Assembly (NCBI RefSeq): GCF_018137965.1
Contig: NZ_CP073100.1
Span: 1,550,001-1,614,000 of the forward strand
DNA length: 64,000 nt
Source: Luteolibacter ambystomatis
Lineage (GTDB): Bacteria; Verrucomicrobiota; Verrucomicrobiia; Verrucomicrobiales; Akkermansiaceae
Direction: 5' to 3'
Shown piece by piece: positions 7,961-18,000 of this stretch. Made by a program: the position numbers and the translations under genes. The stretch's first letter is position 1; every line of letters starts with the position of its first letter. The notes under the pieces were generated by a model. That model ran no database searches. It was not told where the DNA came from and saw only the letters and a program-made list of their open reading frames with translations.

Positions 7961-8665
7961 ATGGATTGTAAAAATACCCGGACTGAAAAACCCACCTTCC
8001 GTTCCAAGGGCTTCACATTGGTCGAGTTGCTTGTCGTGATTGCGATCATCGTGGTGCTGGCCACCGTTTCCACGGGCATTGCCGGACGAGCCATTCAGAA
8101 GGCGAAGCAAACCCAGGCGCTCTCCCAATTCCGCGATGTTTCCGTGGGAATCCAAGGTTTCATCGGGGATTACTCACGTCCTCCGCTGCCGGAGGCCGCG
8201 CGCACCGAGGGAATCGACACCGTTTATGGAGGCCCATCCTCAGAGGAGAAAACCAACTTCGTGATGGGGGCTCTGATGCCGAATGACACCACCCATTTCG
8301 TGGACATCCAGGATAAGATCAAGAGCGTGAATCCGCGCGGCGAAGTTTATGCGAATATCGCCCTCTCCCCGAAGAAGATGATGGGAATGGGTGAGGATGG
8401 CATCCTCTACGATCCCTGGGGCAAGGAGATCCTCATCGCGGTGAATGCTCCGCCCTATCAGGATGAGACCGCCACGGGTGCCGGTGGCGTCAAGGACCGC
8501 TTCCTCGATACCAGCAATCTCGCCGTGTACATTGATGCCAAGCCGCGCGACCAGGACTATGTGCTGTGGACCTACGGCAAGGATGGCAAGAAGGGCAAGC
8601 CCGCCTCCAAGCCCGATGCCATCGTCGGCCTTGCGGGTTCGGATGATGTGGTTTCGTTCCGATAA
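7961..8665 (+). CDS. Type II secretion/type IV pilus-like pseudopilin
   Basis: The 234-residue protein has a class III signal. A short basic leader ends in KG, followed by [20 protein letters not shown], with prepilin-peptidase cleavage before Phe and the conserved Glu5. The roughly 190-residue globular part includes [15 protein letters not shown], a common element of GspG-like and PVC pseudopilins (DPWG). Many such pseudopilins are encoded in Verrucomicrobia genomes. It could serve the GspE/GspF machine encoded at 11.3-14.4 kb, or another one. A promoter with almost no leader fixes the ATG at 7961. Confidence 0.88.
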   Translation: MDCKNTRTEKPTFRSKGFTLVELLVVIAIIVVLATVSTGIAGRAIQKAKQTQALSQFRDVSVGIQGFIGDYSRPPLPEAARTEGIDTVYGGPSSEEKTNFVMGALMPNDTTHFVDIQDKIKSVNPRGEVYANIALSPKKMMGMGEDGILYDPWGKEILIAVNAPPYQDETATGAGGVKDRFLDTSNLAVYIDAKPRDQDYVLWTYGKDGKKGKPASKPDAIVGLAGSDDVVSFR

Positions 8666-8677
8666 ATCTTCCGGCGC

Positions 8678-8707
8678 TTGCCCTGCCGCCATCGGGTAGC
8701 CTAGCAA
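8678..8707 (+). promoter_or_regulatory. Promoter of the Gfo/Idh/MocA gene, leaderless layout
   Basis: TTGCCC (8678-8683), an 18-bp spacer and TAGCAA (8702-8707) end 6 nt before the ATG at 8714. Confidence 0.5.
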
Positions 8708-8713
8708 GAGCCC

Positions 8714-9640
8714 ATGCAGAACATACGAGCCGGAGTAGCCGGTGCCGGAGCCATGGGGCGCAATCACGCCCGGGTCTATTCGCAACTGTCCGACGTCGAT
8801 CTGACTGTCGTTTATGATGCGGATGCGGCCCGGGCCGAGGCGATCGCCAGTGAATTCGGCGCCACTCCGGTTTCCAGTCTGGAGGAACTCGCGGAGCGCT
8901 GCGATGTGGCCAGTGTGGCGGTGCCCACCGTGGCCCATCGTGAGGTCGGCTGCCGCTTGATGGATCTCGGAGTCCACGTGCTGATGGAAAAGCCCATCGC
9001 TCCCACGGTGGAGGATGCGCGGGTATTGGTGGAGACGTCACAGCGCACCGGCAAGGTGCTGCAGATCGGGCACATCGAGCGTTTCAACCCGGTGATGCAG
9101 GAGCTGGAAAAGAAGCTCACGCATCCGCGCTTCATCGAGGCGCACCGGCTTTCACCCTTTCCGAACCGCAGCATCGACATCGGCGTGGTGCTGGACCTGA
9201 TGATCCACGATCTGGAGATCATCCTCCATCTCGTGAATTCCCCGATCGCCACCATCGACGCGGTGGGGGTTTCCGTTCTCACGCCGAACGAGGACATCGC
9301 CAACGCACGCATCCGCTTTGAAAACGGCTGCGTGGCGAATGTCACCGCCAGCCGCATCAGCCCGGACAAGATGCGCAAGATCCGCGTCTTCCAAGAGGAC
9401 TGCTATCTCTCGCTCGACTACCAGGAGCAGTCCGGCCAGGTCCACTGGAGGGACGGCATGCAGATTCAGCGTGGCACGGTGGAAGTGGAGCCCGGTGAAC
9501 CGCTCAAGCTGGAGCTGGATGCCTTCGTACGCAGCGCGGCCGCGGGCGTCACTCCGAAGGTCAGCGGCCAGCAGGGCACGGCGGCGCTCGGTGTGGCGCT
9601 GGAGATCACACGGATCATCCGCGAAGGCTTCGCTCGCTGA
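8714..9640 (+). CDS. Gfo/Idh/MocA family NAD(P)-dependent oxidoreductase (possible UDP-GlcNAc 3-dehydrogenase)
   Basis: The 308-residue protein has an N-terminal Rossmann fold with GAGAMGRNH (residues 10-18), the catalytic EKP motif in LMEKPI, and GHIERFNPV, followed by IHDLEIILHLV in the C-terminal domain. GHIERFNP together with this length resembles the GnnA-type dehydrogenases that oxidise UDP-GlcNAc for amide-linked lipid A, but no lpxA or gnnB homologue lies in the window, so the substrate is inference. It ends before a hairpin shared with the convergent msrB gene. Confidence 0.88.
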   Translation: MQNIRAGVAGAGAMGRNHARVYSQLSDVDLTVVYDADAARAEAIASEFGATPVSSLEELAERCDVASVAVPTVAHREVGCRLMDLGVHVLMEKPIAPTVEDARVLVETSQRTGKVLQIGHIERFNPVMQELEKKLTHPRFIEAHRLSPFPNRSIDIGVVLDLMIHDLEIILHLVNSPIATIDAVGVSVLTPNEDIANARIRFENGCVANVTASRISPDKMRKIRVFQEDCYLSLDYQEQSGQVHWRDGMQIQRGTVEVEPGEPLKLELDAFVRSAAAGVTPKVSGQQGTAALGVALEITRIIREGFAR

Positions 9641-9654
9641 ACGGGCGGGGGAGT

Positions 9655-9676
9655 GGAGGCGGAAAACTCCGCCTCC
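9655..9676. terminator. Hairpin between convergent dehydrogenase and msrB genes
   Basis: GGAGGCGGA (9655-9663) and TCCGCCTCC (9668-9676) form a perfect 9-bp stem with a 4-nt loop. Neither strand has a good T-run, so it is either a weak terminator or a 3'-end stabilising hairpin. Confidence 0.5.
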
Positions 9677-9697
9677 GGCGCCTTGGTGCGGCGGCGG

Positions 9698-10267
9698 TTA
9701 CTTGCCCGCCGCTTTCTCGTCCTTCTTGGCCTCCGCGGTTTTGGCTTCCGCAGGCACGAATTTCAGCGCGATGCCATTGATGCAGTAGCGCTGGTCGGTG
9801 GGGGTGTTGAAGCCCTCGCCCTTGAAGACATGGCCGAGGTGGCCGCCGCATTTGGCGCAGAGCACCTCCGTACGGGCCATGCCGCCGGAGAAATCATCGC
9901 GGGTCACCACGTTCTTCGCCTTGGAGGGATCGTAGAAGCTCGGCCACCCGCAATGGGAATCGAACTTCTCGTTCGAAGTGAAAAGTTCCGCGCCGCAACC
10001 GGCACAGTAGTAGGTGCCGCCGCCTTGTTTCTTGAACTGATCGTAGATCTCACCGTTCGGGCGCTCGGTGCCTGCCTGGCGGAGGACGCGGTATTGCTCA
10101 GGGGTGAGGATCTTCTTCCATTCGGCATCGGTCTTCTCGACCTTGCCGGTGGGTTGGGCTGGGACTTCCTTGGAGGTTTCCATGGCGGTTTTCCGGTTTT
10201 CCTCGGCCTTGCACGCCCCCAGCATCAAGGGCAGGGCGAGCGCGGACAGCCAGCGGGAGTGGAACAT
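9698..10267 (-). CDS. msrB: Peptide-methionine (R)-S-oxide reductase, lipoprotein form
   Basis: The 189-residue protein has a lipoprotein signal (ALPLMLGAC) followed by a complete MsrB domain. The zinc cysteines are in CAGC and CAKC, HCGWPSF is the family signature, and the catalytic Cys lies in RYCINGIAL. MsrB reduces methionine-R-sulfoxide in proteins; the lipobox places this copy in the cell envelope, repairing exported proteins. The tail is Ala/Lys-rich. A promoter at 10275-10302 points to the ATG at 10267, so it need not depend on the upstream ABC gene. Confidence 0.94.
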   Translation of the reverse strand: MFHSRWLSALALPLMLGACKAEENRKTAMETSKEVPAQPTGKVEKTDAEWKKILTPEQYRVLRQAGTERPNGEIYDQFKKQGGGTYYCAGCGAELFTSNEKFDSHCGWPSFYDPSKAKNVVTRDDFSGGMARTEVLCAKCGGHLGHVFKGEGFNTPTDQRYCINGIALKFVPAEAKTAEAKKDEKAAGK

Positions 10268-10274
10268 GGTGGGG

Positions 10275-10302
10275 ATCATACGCGTATCCATGGGAGACGC
10301 AA
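10275..10302 (-). promoter_or_regulatory. msrB promoter, leaderless layout
   Basis: On the minus strand TTGCGT (10302-10297), a 16-bp spacer and TATGAT (10280-10275) end 7 nt before the ATG at 10267. This is among the best -10 matches in the window. Confidence 0.6.
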
Positions 10303-10320
10303 CCCGGCGGAAAATTCCCG

Positions 10321-11127
10321 TCATGCGGCCGGGGCTTCGGCCAGCTTCGGAATCGCGGCGAGCAGACGCTTCGTGTAGTCGTTCTGCGGGTGGTGGAAAA
10401 CTTCCTCCGCGCTGCCGGATTCCACGATTTTGCCCTTGTACATCACGGCGATCCGGTCCGCCAGATAGTGGACCACACCGAGGTCGTGGGAGATGAAGAT
10501 GAGAGTGAGGCCGAGATCCTTCTGGAGCTTTTTGAGAAGATTCAGGATCTGGGACTGGATCGAGACGTCCAGAGCGGACACCGGTTCGTCCGCGATCACC
10601 AGCTTCGGCTCCGGGGCGAGAGCCCGGGCGATGGCGATGCGCTGGCGCTGCCCGCCGGAGAACTCGTGCGGATACTTGCGCATGGTCCCGGCATCGAGGC
10701 CGCAGGTGGCCATGAGCGCTTCGACCCGCTCGACCAGCGCCTGCTTGGCAAGCTTCGGATGGCGTTGTCTCACCGCCTCCGCCAGCGTGGAGAACACCGT
10801 CATGCGTGGGTTCAGCGAGGCGTAAGGGTCCTGGAAGACCATTTGGAAATCGAGCCGGCGTTTCCGGATCTCATGATGGGGCAGCTTGGAAAGGTCCTCG
10901 CCGTTCAGGACCACGGAACCGGAGGTCGGCGGCGTGAGCTGCATCAGCGTGCGGGACAGGGTGGACTTGCCGCAGCCGGATTCGCCGACGAGGCCGAGGA
11001 TCTCGCCTTTCTCAATCGACAGGCTGACACCGTCCACCGCGCGGATGGTTTCGGTGCCCGAGGAGAACAGCCCTCCGGCGCGCTTGGTGAACTGCTTGTA
11101 GAGGTCTCGGATTTCCAGATAAGCCAC
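10321..11127 (-). CDS. ABC transporter ATP-binding protein, oligopeptide/dipeptide (OppF-like)
   Basis: The 268-residue ATPase has Walker [10 protein letters not shown] (48-56), the signature [15 protein letters not shown], Walker B LVIADEP, and a C-terminal [12 protein letters not shown] typical of the Opp/Dpp family. Such subunits power peptide or nickel import with OppA-D partners, none of which is encoded nearby, so it is an orphan here. Translation must start at GTG 11127 ([11 protein letters not shown]), since no ATG precedes the domain closely. The reading frame stays open for another 2 kb upstream, antisense to gspE, but that part has no homology. Confidence 0.9.
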   Translation of the reverse strand: MAYLEIRDLYKQFTKRAGGLFSSGTETIRAVDGVSLSIEKGEILGLVGESGCGKSTLSRTLMQLTPPTSGSVVLNGEDLSKLPHHEIRKRRLDFQMVFQDPYASLNPRMTVFSTLAEAVRQRHPKLAKQALVERVEALMATCGLDAGTMRKYPHEFSGGQRQRIAIARALAPEPKLVIADEPVSALDVSIQSQILNLLKKLQKDLGLTLIFISHDLGVVHYLADRIAVMYKGKIVESGSAEEVFHHPQNDYTKRLLAAIPKLAEAPAA

Positions 11128-11349
11128 GGACCGGATGATGCACGCCGGGTGCCGTGTGGAAATGAAAAGGTGAAGAAGTTCACATTCCGGTAATTCGTCG
11201 TCCCGTGGCCTTCGTAAATCAAGGAGGGCGCCGGGAGTCGGACGCGAGCAGCCCGATGGTCTATGGGCAACAAATTTGCCCGATTGGTTCATTTTCCAGA
11301 GACAAAGTTGCCTCTCCGGCGGTTTTAATGGGAGAAGATTGCCAGCCGA

Positions 11350-13056
11350 ATGACCCAGCTCCTGCTCGAACCCGCCCGCCGCACCGGATGTGACGACCTC
11401 AAGGCCGTCTCGGATGTCCTCGAAGGGGCCACCCAGCGCCAACGTTCTCCCATTCCGGACCTGCTCGATGCCGGCATTGTCGATGAGGAGAAATATCTCC
11501 GGGAACTGTCCGGGGAACTGGGCTTGGAATGGCTGGACAACATTCCCGCTCCGGACGCACCGCTGCCGCTGCGCGAGGCCTGCGGCCCGCGGATCGCCTT
11601 GAAGCACCGCTTGCTCCCGATCGCCATCGAAGGGGAGGGGCCTGCCGCCGTTCTGAAACTGGCCACTTTTGATCCTTTCGACCTCGTCGCCCGCCAGGCC
11701 GCGGCGCAGGAACTGCCAATGCGGGTGGAATGGACGATGGCCTCCCGCCGCCGCATCCACGAGGCCCTCCGCCGTCTTTACGGGGTGGGCGCGGACACCT
11801 TCGAGCAGATCCTCGAAGGCCGCGAGATGGACTTCGACAATCTCGAAGCCACCGACGAGGCCAACGTCATCGACAAGGACGACGACGAGGAGGCCAGCGT
11901 GGTCAAGTTCGTGAACCAGATCATCCGCGAAGCCCTCGATCAGCACGCGACTGATATTCACGTGGAGCCCCTCGCGGACAACCTCCGCATCCGCTACCGC
12001 CTCGACGGCCGCCTGTTGGAAGTCACGGTGCCGGAGAACATCAAGGCGCTCCAGAGCTCGGTGATCGCGCGTCTGAAGATCATGTCCCGCCTGGACATTG
12101 CGGAGCGCCGCCTGCCACAGGACGGACGTATCAATCTCCAGTTCGAAGGCCAGACCATCGACGTCCGCGTCGCCACCGTGCCGACCGTGGAAGGCGAGAG
12201 CGTTTCGCTGCGTTTGCTCAACCAGCAGAAGTTTAACCTTGAGAAGCTGGGCATGGAGCCCTTCGTGCGGCAGAAGATCGAATCGCTGCTGCACCTGCCG
12301 AACGGCATCATCCTGATCACCGGTCCCACCGGTTCGGGTAAATCGACCAGCCTTTACTCCTTCCTCAGTGAAGTGAACCACCCGGAGCGCCGCATCGTGA
12401 CGGTGGAAGACCCGGTGGAAAACAAACTGCCGGGCGTGATGCAGATCGCGGTGAAGTCGGAAATCGGCCTCACTTTCGCCTCGGCCCTGCGTTCCATTCT
12501 CCGTGCCGACCCGAACATCGTGATGATCGGGGAAATCCGAGACCTTGAGACGGCGGAAATCGCGATCCGCGCCTCGCTCACGGGTCACCTGGTGTTCTCC
12601 ACCCTCCACACGAATGACGCGCTCGGCGGCATCAGCCGTCTTGTGGACATGGGGGTGGAGCCGTTCCTCGTCTCCGCCGCCGTCCGGGCCTTCCTCGCCC
12701 AGCGCCTCGTCCGCCGCCTCTGCCCGCACTGCAAGGTGCCGCGCGAGGTGACGATGGAAGACCGCCGTGATCTCGGCATCCCGATGAATCTCGAAGGCCA
12801 GGCCTATGCTGCCAAGGGGTGCGACCGCTGCCGCAACAGCGGCTTCTCCGGCCGACTCGCCATCTACGAGGTGGCCATCCTCACCCACGCCATGCAGGAA
12901 CTGGTGGCACACAGTGCCCCGGCCAACCAGATCCGCGCCCAGGCCGTGAAGGATGGCTATATCCCGATGCGCGGCTATGGCTGGCACAAGGTGATGCAAG
13001 GCCTCACCACCATGGAGGAAGTCATCTCGGTGACCTCCACTGATGTCGCTCACTAA
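11350..13056 (+). CDS. GspE/PulE/PilB-type secretion ATPase
   Basis: The 568-residue hexameric ATPase energises pseudopilus or pilus assembly at the inner membrane. An N-terminal MshEN-like domain (about 1-130) precedes the ATPase core. That core has Walker A GPTGSGKST (about 324-332), the Asp box, Walker B-like MIGEIRDLETAEIA (about 392), a His box (LVFSTLHTND), and the tetracysteine zinc site CPHC/CDRC (Cys458, 461, 491, 494). It is followed after 49 bp by gspF, so the two form an operon. No secretin or pilus genes are adjacent. Confidence 0.93.
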   Translation: MTQLLLEPARRTGCDDLKAVSDVLEGATQRQRSPIPDLLDAGIVDEEKYLRELSGELGLEWLDNIPAPDAPLPLREACGPRIALKHRLLPIAIEGEGPAAVLKLATFDPFDLVARQAAAQELPMRVEWTMASRRRIHEALRRLYGVGADTFEQILEGREMDFDNLEATDEANVIDKDDDEEASVVKFVNQIIREALDQHATDIHVEPLADNLRIRYRLDGRLLEVTVPENIKALQSSVIARLKIMSRLDIAERRLPQDGRINLQFEGQTIDVRVATVPTVEGESVSLRLLNQQKFNLEKLGMEPFVRQKIESLLHLPNGIILITGPTGSGKSTSLYSFLSEVNHPERRIVTVEDPVENKLPGVMQIAVKSEIGLTFASALRSILRADPNIVMIGEIRDLETAEIAIRASLTGHLVFSTLHTNDALGGISRLVDMGVEPFLVSAAVRAFLAQRLVRRLCPHCKVPREVTMEDRRDLGIPMNLEGQAYAAKGCDRCRNSGFSGRLAIYEVAILTHAMQELVAHSAPANQIRAQAVKDGYIPMRGYGWHKVMQGLTTMEEVISVTSTDVAH

Positions 13057-13105
13057 GCTTCTCGCTCCGCTTTTCCGCTGAATCTCTCCTGAAACTGGTC
13101 CTGCC

Positions 13106-14404
13106 GTGCCCGTCTTCGCCTTCAAAGCCCTGAACTCCGCCGGTGCAGTCACCACCGGGGAAATCGATGCCAGCGACCGACCGGATGCCATGCGCTTGCT
13201 CGACAAGCGCGGTCTCCAACCGGTCAGCCTCCGGGAGAATGCCGCGGCCACGGTGCCGTCCGCCTCCAAGAACAAGGCCAAGGCGGAGACGAATTACGAC
13301 AAGGCCGCGTCCAAGCCCGCCAAGGCGGCGAAGGAAGAGGCGATCCCCGAAGGTCCGCAGAAGATGAAGCGGGCCGAGGTGGTGATGTTCACCGAAGAGT
13401 TGTCCGACATGCTCGGAGCCGGCCTCCAGCTTGAGCCCGCGCTCAAATCGATGGAGAGCCGTCAGGAACTCGGCAACCTCAAGAACGTGGCCTACCGCAT
13501 CCGCCAGGAAGTCCGCGATGGCATGAACTTCTCTTCGGCGCTCAAGCGGGCCAGCCCCAGCTTCGGTCCGCTGTATTGCTCGCTCGCTGCCGCGGGCGAG
13601 GCTTCCGGCGCGCTCGATACCATTCTCAAGCGCCAAGCCCACTACCTGAAGACGCTCCAGGAACTCCAGAGCAAGCTCATCCTTGCGATGATCTATCCGG
13701 CGTTCCTCGTGCTCGCGGGCATCGGCGTGTCGATCGTATTCGTCACCACGCTCATCCCGCAGCTCACCGAGCTCATCAAGAGCACGCCGGGCGGCAAGCT
13801 GCCACTGCCGATCCAGTGGATGACCGCCATTAGCAATCACCTTGGGGAATACTGGTATGTCTATGCGATCCTGCTGGTCGCCGCCGCATTGTTCTTCAAG
13901 GCATGGAAGGACAATGACGCGAACAAGCCGACCTGGGATCGCACGAAGTTGAAGATGCCACTCGTCGGGCCGGTCATCGCCAGCCGGTTCTACGTGCAGT
14001 TCCTGGAAACCATGGCAAACCTTGTGGGCAACGGCCTGCCGCTGCTCCGCGCGCTCGAACTGTCCCGCGACGCCACCCAGAACCTCTCGCTCCGCGGGGA
14101 ATTGGACCGGGTGATCGATCAGGTCGGCGATGGCCGTGCCTTCTCCCGCGCCCTCATCCGCACCGGTGCCTTTCCGGCGTTGTTCGTGGACATGATCTCC
14201 GTGGGCGAGCAGACCGGCAAACTCGATCTATCCCTTCGTCGTGCCGCCGAGCGTTACGACAAGGAGTTGAACAAGGATCTCCAGCGCATCATGGCGCTGA
14301 TCATGCCGACGATCCTCATCATCATGGCAGGTCTCATCGGCACCATGGCCTACCTGATGATCACCGCGATCTTCCAGACGATCTCGAACATCGGGGCGCA
14401 CTGA
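13106..14404 (+). CDS. GspF/PilC-type inner-membrane platform protein
   Basis: The 432-residue protein has the GspF pattern. A start MPVFAFKALNSAGAVTTGEIDA is followed by a Lys/Ala-rich linker (about 50-85) and two repeated GspF domains, each ending in transmembrane helices (LILAMIYPAFLVLAGIGVSIVF; IMALIMPTILIIMAGLIGTMAYLM). It forms the membrane platform on which GspE acts. The start codon is GTG. It pairs with the upstream gspE and probably assembles pseudopilins like that at 7961. Confidence 0.93.
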   Translation: MPVFAFKALNSAGAVTTGEIDASDRPDAMRLLDKRGLQPVSLRENAAATVPSASKNKAKAETNYDKAASKPAKAAKEEAIPEGPQKMKRAEVVMFTEELSDMLGAGLQLEPALKSMESRQELGNLKNVAYRIRQEVRDGMNFSSALKRASPSFGPLYCSLAAAGEASGALDTILKRQAHYLKTLQELQSKLILAMIYPAFLVLAGIGVSIVFVTTLIPQLTELIKSTPGGKLPLPIQWMTAISNHLGEYWYVYAILLVAAALFFKAWKDNDANKPTWDRTKLKMPLVGPVIASRFYVQFLETMANLVGNGLPLLRALELSRDATQNLSLRGELDRVIDQVGDGRAFSRALIRTGAFPALFVDMISVGEQTGKLDLSLRRAAERYDKELNKDLQRIMALIMPTILIIMAGLIGTMAYLMITAIFQTISNIGAH

Positions 14405-14419
14405 TCTCACGGGGAAACC

Positions 14420-14441
14420 GGGTCCGGATCACACCGGGCCC
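14420..14441. terminator. Hairpin between convergent gspF and 2OG oxygenase genes
   Basis: GGGTCCGG (14420-14427) and CCGGGCCC (14434-14441) pair over 8 bp with one wobble and a 6-nt loop. There is no T-run. Confidence 0.4.
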
Positions 14442-14475
14442 ACACCTTCGCCTGATCGGCGGGAAGGGGATTCCG

Positions 14476-15075
14476 TCAGATCCTGAACCACCCCGTGATG
14501 CTCATCCGTGTCTTGTTCGCGGGCAGCACCTCATGCCAGAAGTCCCCGGCGCGGAAAAGCACCAGTGTTCCCATGCGTGGCTCGACCAATTCGAACGCGC
14601 CATCCTTGTCGTCGGGCGTGGTCCAGATTTTCAACTCGCCGCCATCGCCGGGTTGCCAGCCATCGTTCAGATAGAGGATGGCGGTGATGATCCGTGCCTG
14701 CGTGTTCTCGTGGCGGTCGAGATGAGCCTTGTAGAATCCTCCTGCCGGATAGATCGCGAAGTGGCCTTCATACTCGCGCAGTCCGAGAAAGAGTCCGCGG
14801 TTCATCGCCACGCGGAGTTCTTCAATGATGTCCAGCCACGCCGTTTGTGCGCGTCCGGCCTGCTCGCGATCCAGCCACAGCACATGATCGCGCCGGACAT
14901 CCTCGCGGATCGCGAGACCGGTGCCGCGGCCGACTCCGGCGCGTTGGAATTCGCCCTCGTCCCAGCGCACCGCGCATTCGGTGGCCACGGTCCGGGCCAT
15001 CGTGTCCGGGAGAAAGTCCGGCACGCTGATCCAGCCGGGACCGGCGAGGGCATCGAGAAGCGGATCGAAGTTCAC
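14476..15075 (-). CDS. 2OG-Fe(II) oxygenase, prolyl 4-hydroxylase-like
   Basis: The 199-residue protein has a full 2-oxoglutarate/Fe(II) dioxygenase core. The iron ligands are His118 and Asp120 (HLDRH) and His181 (FWHEVLP), and Arg190 (KTRMSITGWF) should bind the 2OG carboxylate. The whole protein matches the SM-20/P4Hc type that hydroxylates protein side chains, but the substrate is unknown. It begins 6 bp after the PVC cytochrome gene stop on the same strand, so they form an operon. Confidence 0.88.
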   Translation of the reverse strand: MNFDPLLDALAGPGWISVPDFLPDTMARTVATECAVRWDEGEFQRAGVGRGTGLAIREDVRRDHVLWLDREQAGRAQTAWLDIIEELRVAMNRGLFLGLREYEGHFAIYPAGGFYKAHLDRHENTQARIITAILYLNDGWQPGDGGELKIWTTPDDKDGAFELVEPRMGTLVLFRAGDFWHEVLPANKTRMSITGWFRI

Positions 15076-15081
15076 GGCCCC

Positions 15082-18000
15082 TTATTGGCGGCCGGAGAGG
15101 TATTCGACAAGATCGCGGATTTGCTTTCCGGTAAGGCGCTGGTCGGAAGACGGCATCGGGCTGACCGGCGCGGTGCGTGCGACGATATCGGAAACGTTCA
15201 CGACCTCCTCGCTGCCATCCGGTTTTTTCAGTGTGAGGGAGGATGACGTTTCCATCCGCAGGCTGCCGGTTACGACGCTGCCATTCCTGCGGGTCACAGT
15301 GATCGTCGCATAGGCACGTTCGAGATGTTCTCCCGGCAGCACCAGCGATTCGAGGATGAACAAGCGCCCCGCTGCTCCGATGTGATCGAGCTTTGGCACC
15401 AGGCCCTCGGCTTCCGCTTTGCCCTGGTGGCAGTCCATGCAGCGGGCGGTCAGATAGTTCTCAAAAATGTCCCGACCCCGCGTGGCATCGCCTCCGGACA
15501 AACCGCCGGCGAAAGGAGCCAGTTTTCCAAGTCTTGTCCGGAGGTGGGCCTGGAATTCGGCCAGGCTTTTCGCCAGTTTCACGTCCGGAATACTGTCCAA
15601 GGTCTTCTCTGCCGAATCCATCAGCTCCAGAGTCGCTTCCGTCGGCCACCGGTCGTGGGCGGCCGCATCAAGACAGGAGATGAGGATCGGAATGACTTCA
15701 TCCGAGTAAGTTTGCATGAGCAAGGCCAGGGCTTGGCGGAGTTCCGCGATGCTGGAGGAGGAACTCAGGATCTTCCCGCTGAACTCCGCCACCTGATCCG
15801 GGTCCATATGAATGGCGAGTCTGGCCGCGGCAAAACGGATCTCGGTGTTTCCATCGCGCAGCAAACGTTCCAATACGTCCTTGAAAGCGGCACGGCGATT
15901 GCGGGCCAGTAGTTCCATTGCGAGTATCCGCTGGTTTACCGGCATGTTCGCGTCGGTGGCTTCCACTAAAGCCCGGGGGATACTTCCTGCAGGTTCGATT
16001 TTCATCGCTGTCGCCGTCTCGCGCGCTGCGGCAGCGAGAGCGGGGGACCGGCCGTAGATCAAGGAGCCGAGCAACCCGGCGAGATCGCGGTCGATCGGTT
16101 TGCCCTTGCCGATCTCCCGAGGCCGACCATCCAGCGGATCCACTTTCAGCGCGATATTCCATGTGGCCAGGAGCTTCAGGGCCTCCACCCGCAGGCCTTC
16201 GCTCTGATTGGGATTGCCGATGAATTTCACCAACAGGTCTCCGGAGAAGTGATCGGGGGACAAGCGGGCTGCCGCCAAAGCCCGGCGTGTGGCACCCGGG
16301 GTCAGATCCTTTGCGTCATTGAACAACAGCCACGCAAGCTTGGCCGCGGACGATTCGCGGTCGGGACCATTGGGCGGGAGCTTCGCCTGATACATCGCTC
16401 GGATTGTCTCCGCCCGCACACCGGGGTCCGGCTCCTGACGCAGTGCCGACAACCGCTCCGGAGCACGATCCGCGACTGAAGCCACGGCCGCCAGCCGCAC
16501 CGCGGCCGAAGGATGTTCCCGGGCGATCCTCAAAACATCTGCCAGCCAGTAGCCGCGCAGAGCGATGACGCCCGCATGCTGTAACCACGGATCCCGGTTG
16601 TCGTTCTCTGCCAGCATGGTCAGCAGGGGCTCGAGTGCATCCGGAGAGTGCGTCTTTCCAAGAGCCATGGCCGCGTGGTAGCGCACACGCAGCGAAGGAT
16701 CCTGGAGGATGGGGATGAGGTCTTCCGCCACGCCTGCATTCATCCCGCCCGCCCATCGTACGGCCTGGAGGCGGACTTCCGGTTGTTTCGAATGGATCAG
16801 TTCGAGGAACAACGGCCGGTCGAAAACACGGCGGCAGGAAAGCGCCCACAGGACATGGGCAAGGGGAAGGGGACGGTCCTTGAGCTCGATGGCGGCTTGC
16901 AACAGCCTGGCGGTCGTTTCCGGTCTCGCAACCAATTCCCATTGGGCATCCGCACGAACGATTTCATCGTCATGCGCCAGCCTTGCGAGCAACTCTTCCA
17001 CGGATGCCTGAGCCGCGGGGCTTTTCGGAATGGACACCTTTGACCGGGTTGTCTTCCCGAAAGACTGCCACCTGAACATGCCCCGATTGTCAGGAGCATG
17101 GGTGGGAGATCCCAAGAGCAGAAGCCCTCCATCCGATGCGGACAAGGCATAACTCGCCGCAATCCCCGTCTCCAAGGTCATCTCGTCATCCACCCGGAAA
17201 CCCGCGCCACTTTCCACGATCCGGAGCCGTATGGGCTCGGCCGCGGGGATCGGGACAACCAGAAGTCCTCCCCCCGGCATGGCCACCAGTCCTGATGCCG
17301 GTTTTCCGGAATATCCGGTGGTTGATGGCATTACCGTTGCGGGATGCTCCGGGCCGCGGGTGAGAATCTCGTCCCGCCATGGATTCCAGCCCTTTTTACG
17401 ATCTCCATAGTAGCTTCTCCACCCGTAGTCCGCTTTCTCCGCGATGTAGAGCAGCCGTCCATACTCCACGGGCCCGGGAACCTGATCGATGCCGAACAGA
17501 TTGCCGAACTCGTCAAAGGCAAGCTGGCGCACATCCCGCAAACCGTGGGCGTATATTTCCAGTGCGCTCCCGTCCGGATTGCAGCGTATCACGCAACCCG
17601 CATCCGGCAGGGTGAGTGGATAGCCCTCACGTGCGGTGGCATCCACTCCGGCATCGCCAACCGCCCAATAAAACCGTCCGTCCGGTCCCCGCACCGCACC
17701 GGTGAGGCCATGTTCCCATCGCGTGGGATCGGTCCCGAGCCCTTTCAAAAGCACCCTGCTCTGGTCGGCCTTGCCATTGCCATCCGTGTCACGGAGTTCC
17801 CACGCTTCCGGAGACGCCTCCAGCAAGACGGTCCCTCGCCACGCCATCAGTCCGCCTGGTGCGCGAGGGGACGGGAATTGCTGCGAAAAAATTTCCGGCC
17901 TGTTCGTCGCGGCCATGCGGAAAACGCGTGCCGGTTGCTTCGGCGCTCCACCGTCCAAGGCATATACGCTGCCATCCGTATCCCTGCTTGCCGCGAGGGG

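Noticed and set aside
11128-13281. Extension of the Opp-type ATPase frame through the antisense of gspE
   Set aside because: Only the part downstream of GTG 11127 has ABC homology; the rest mirrors gspE and is stop-free by composition.
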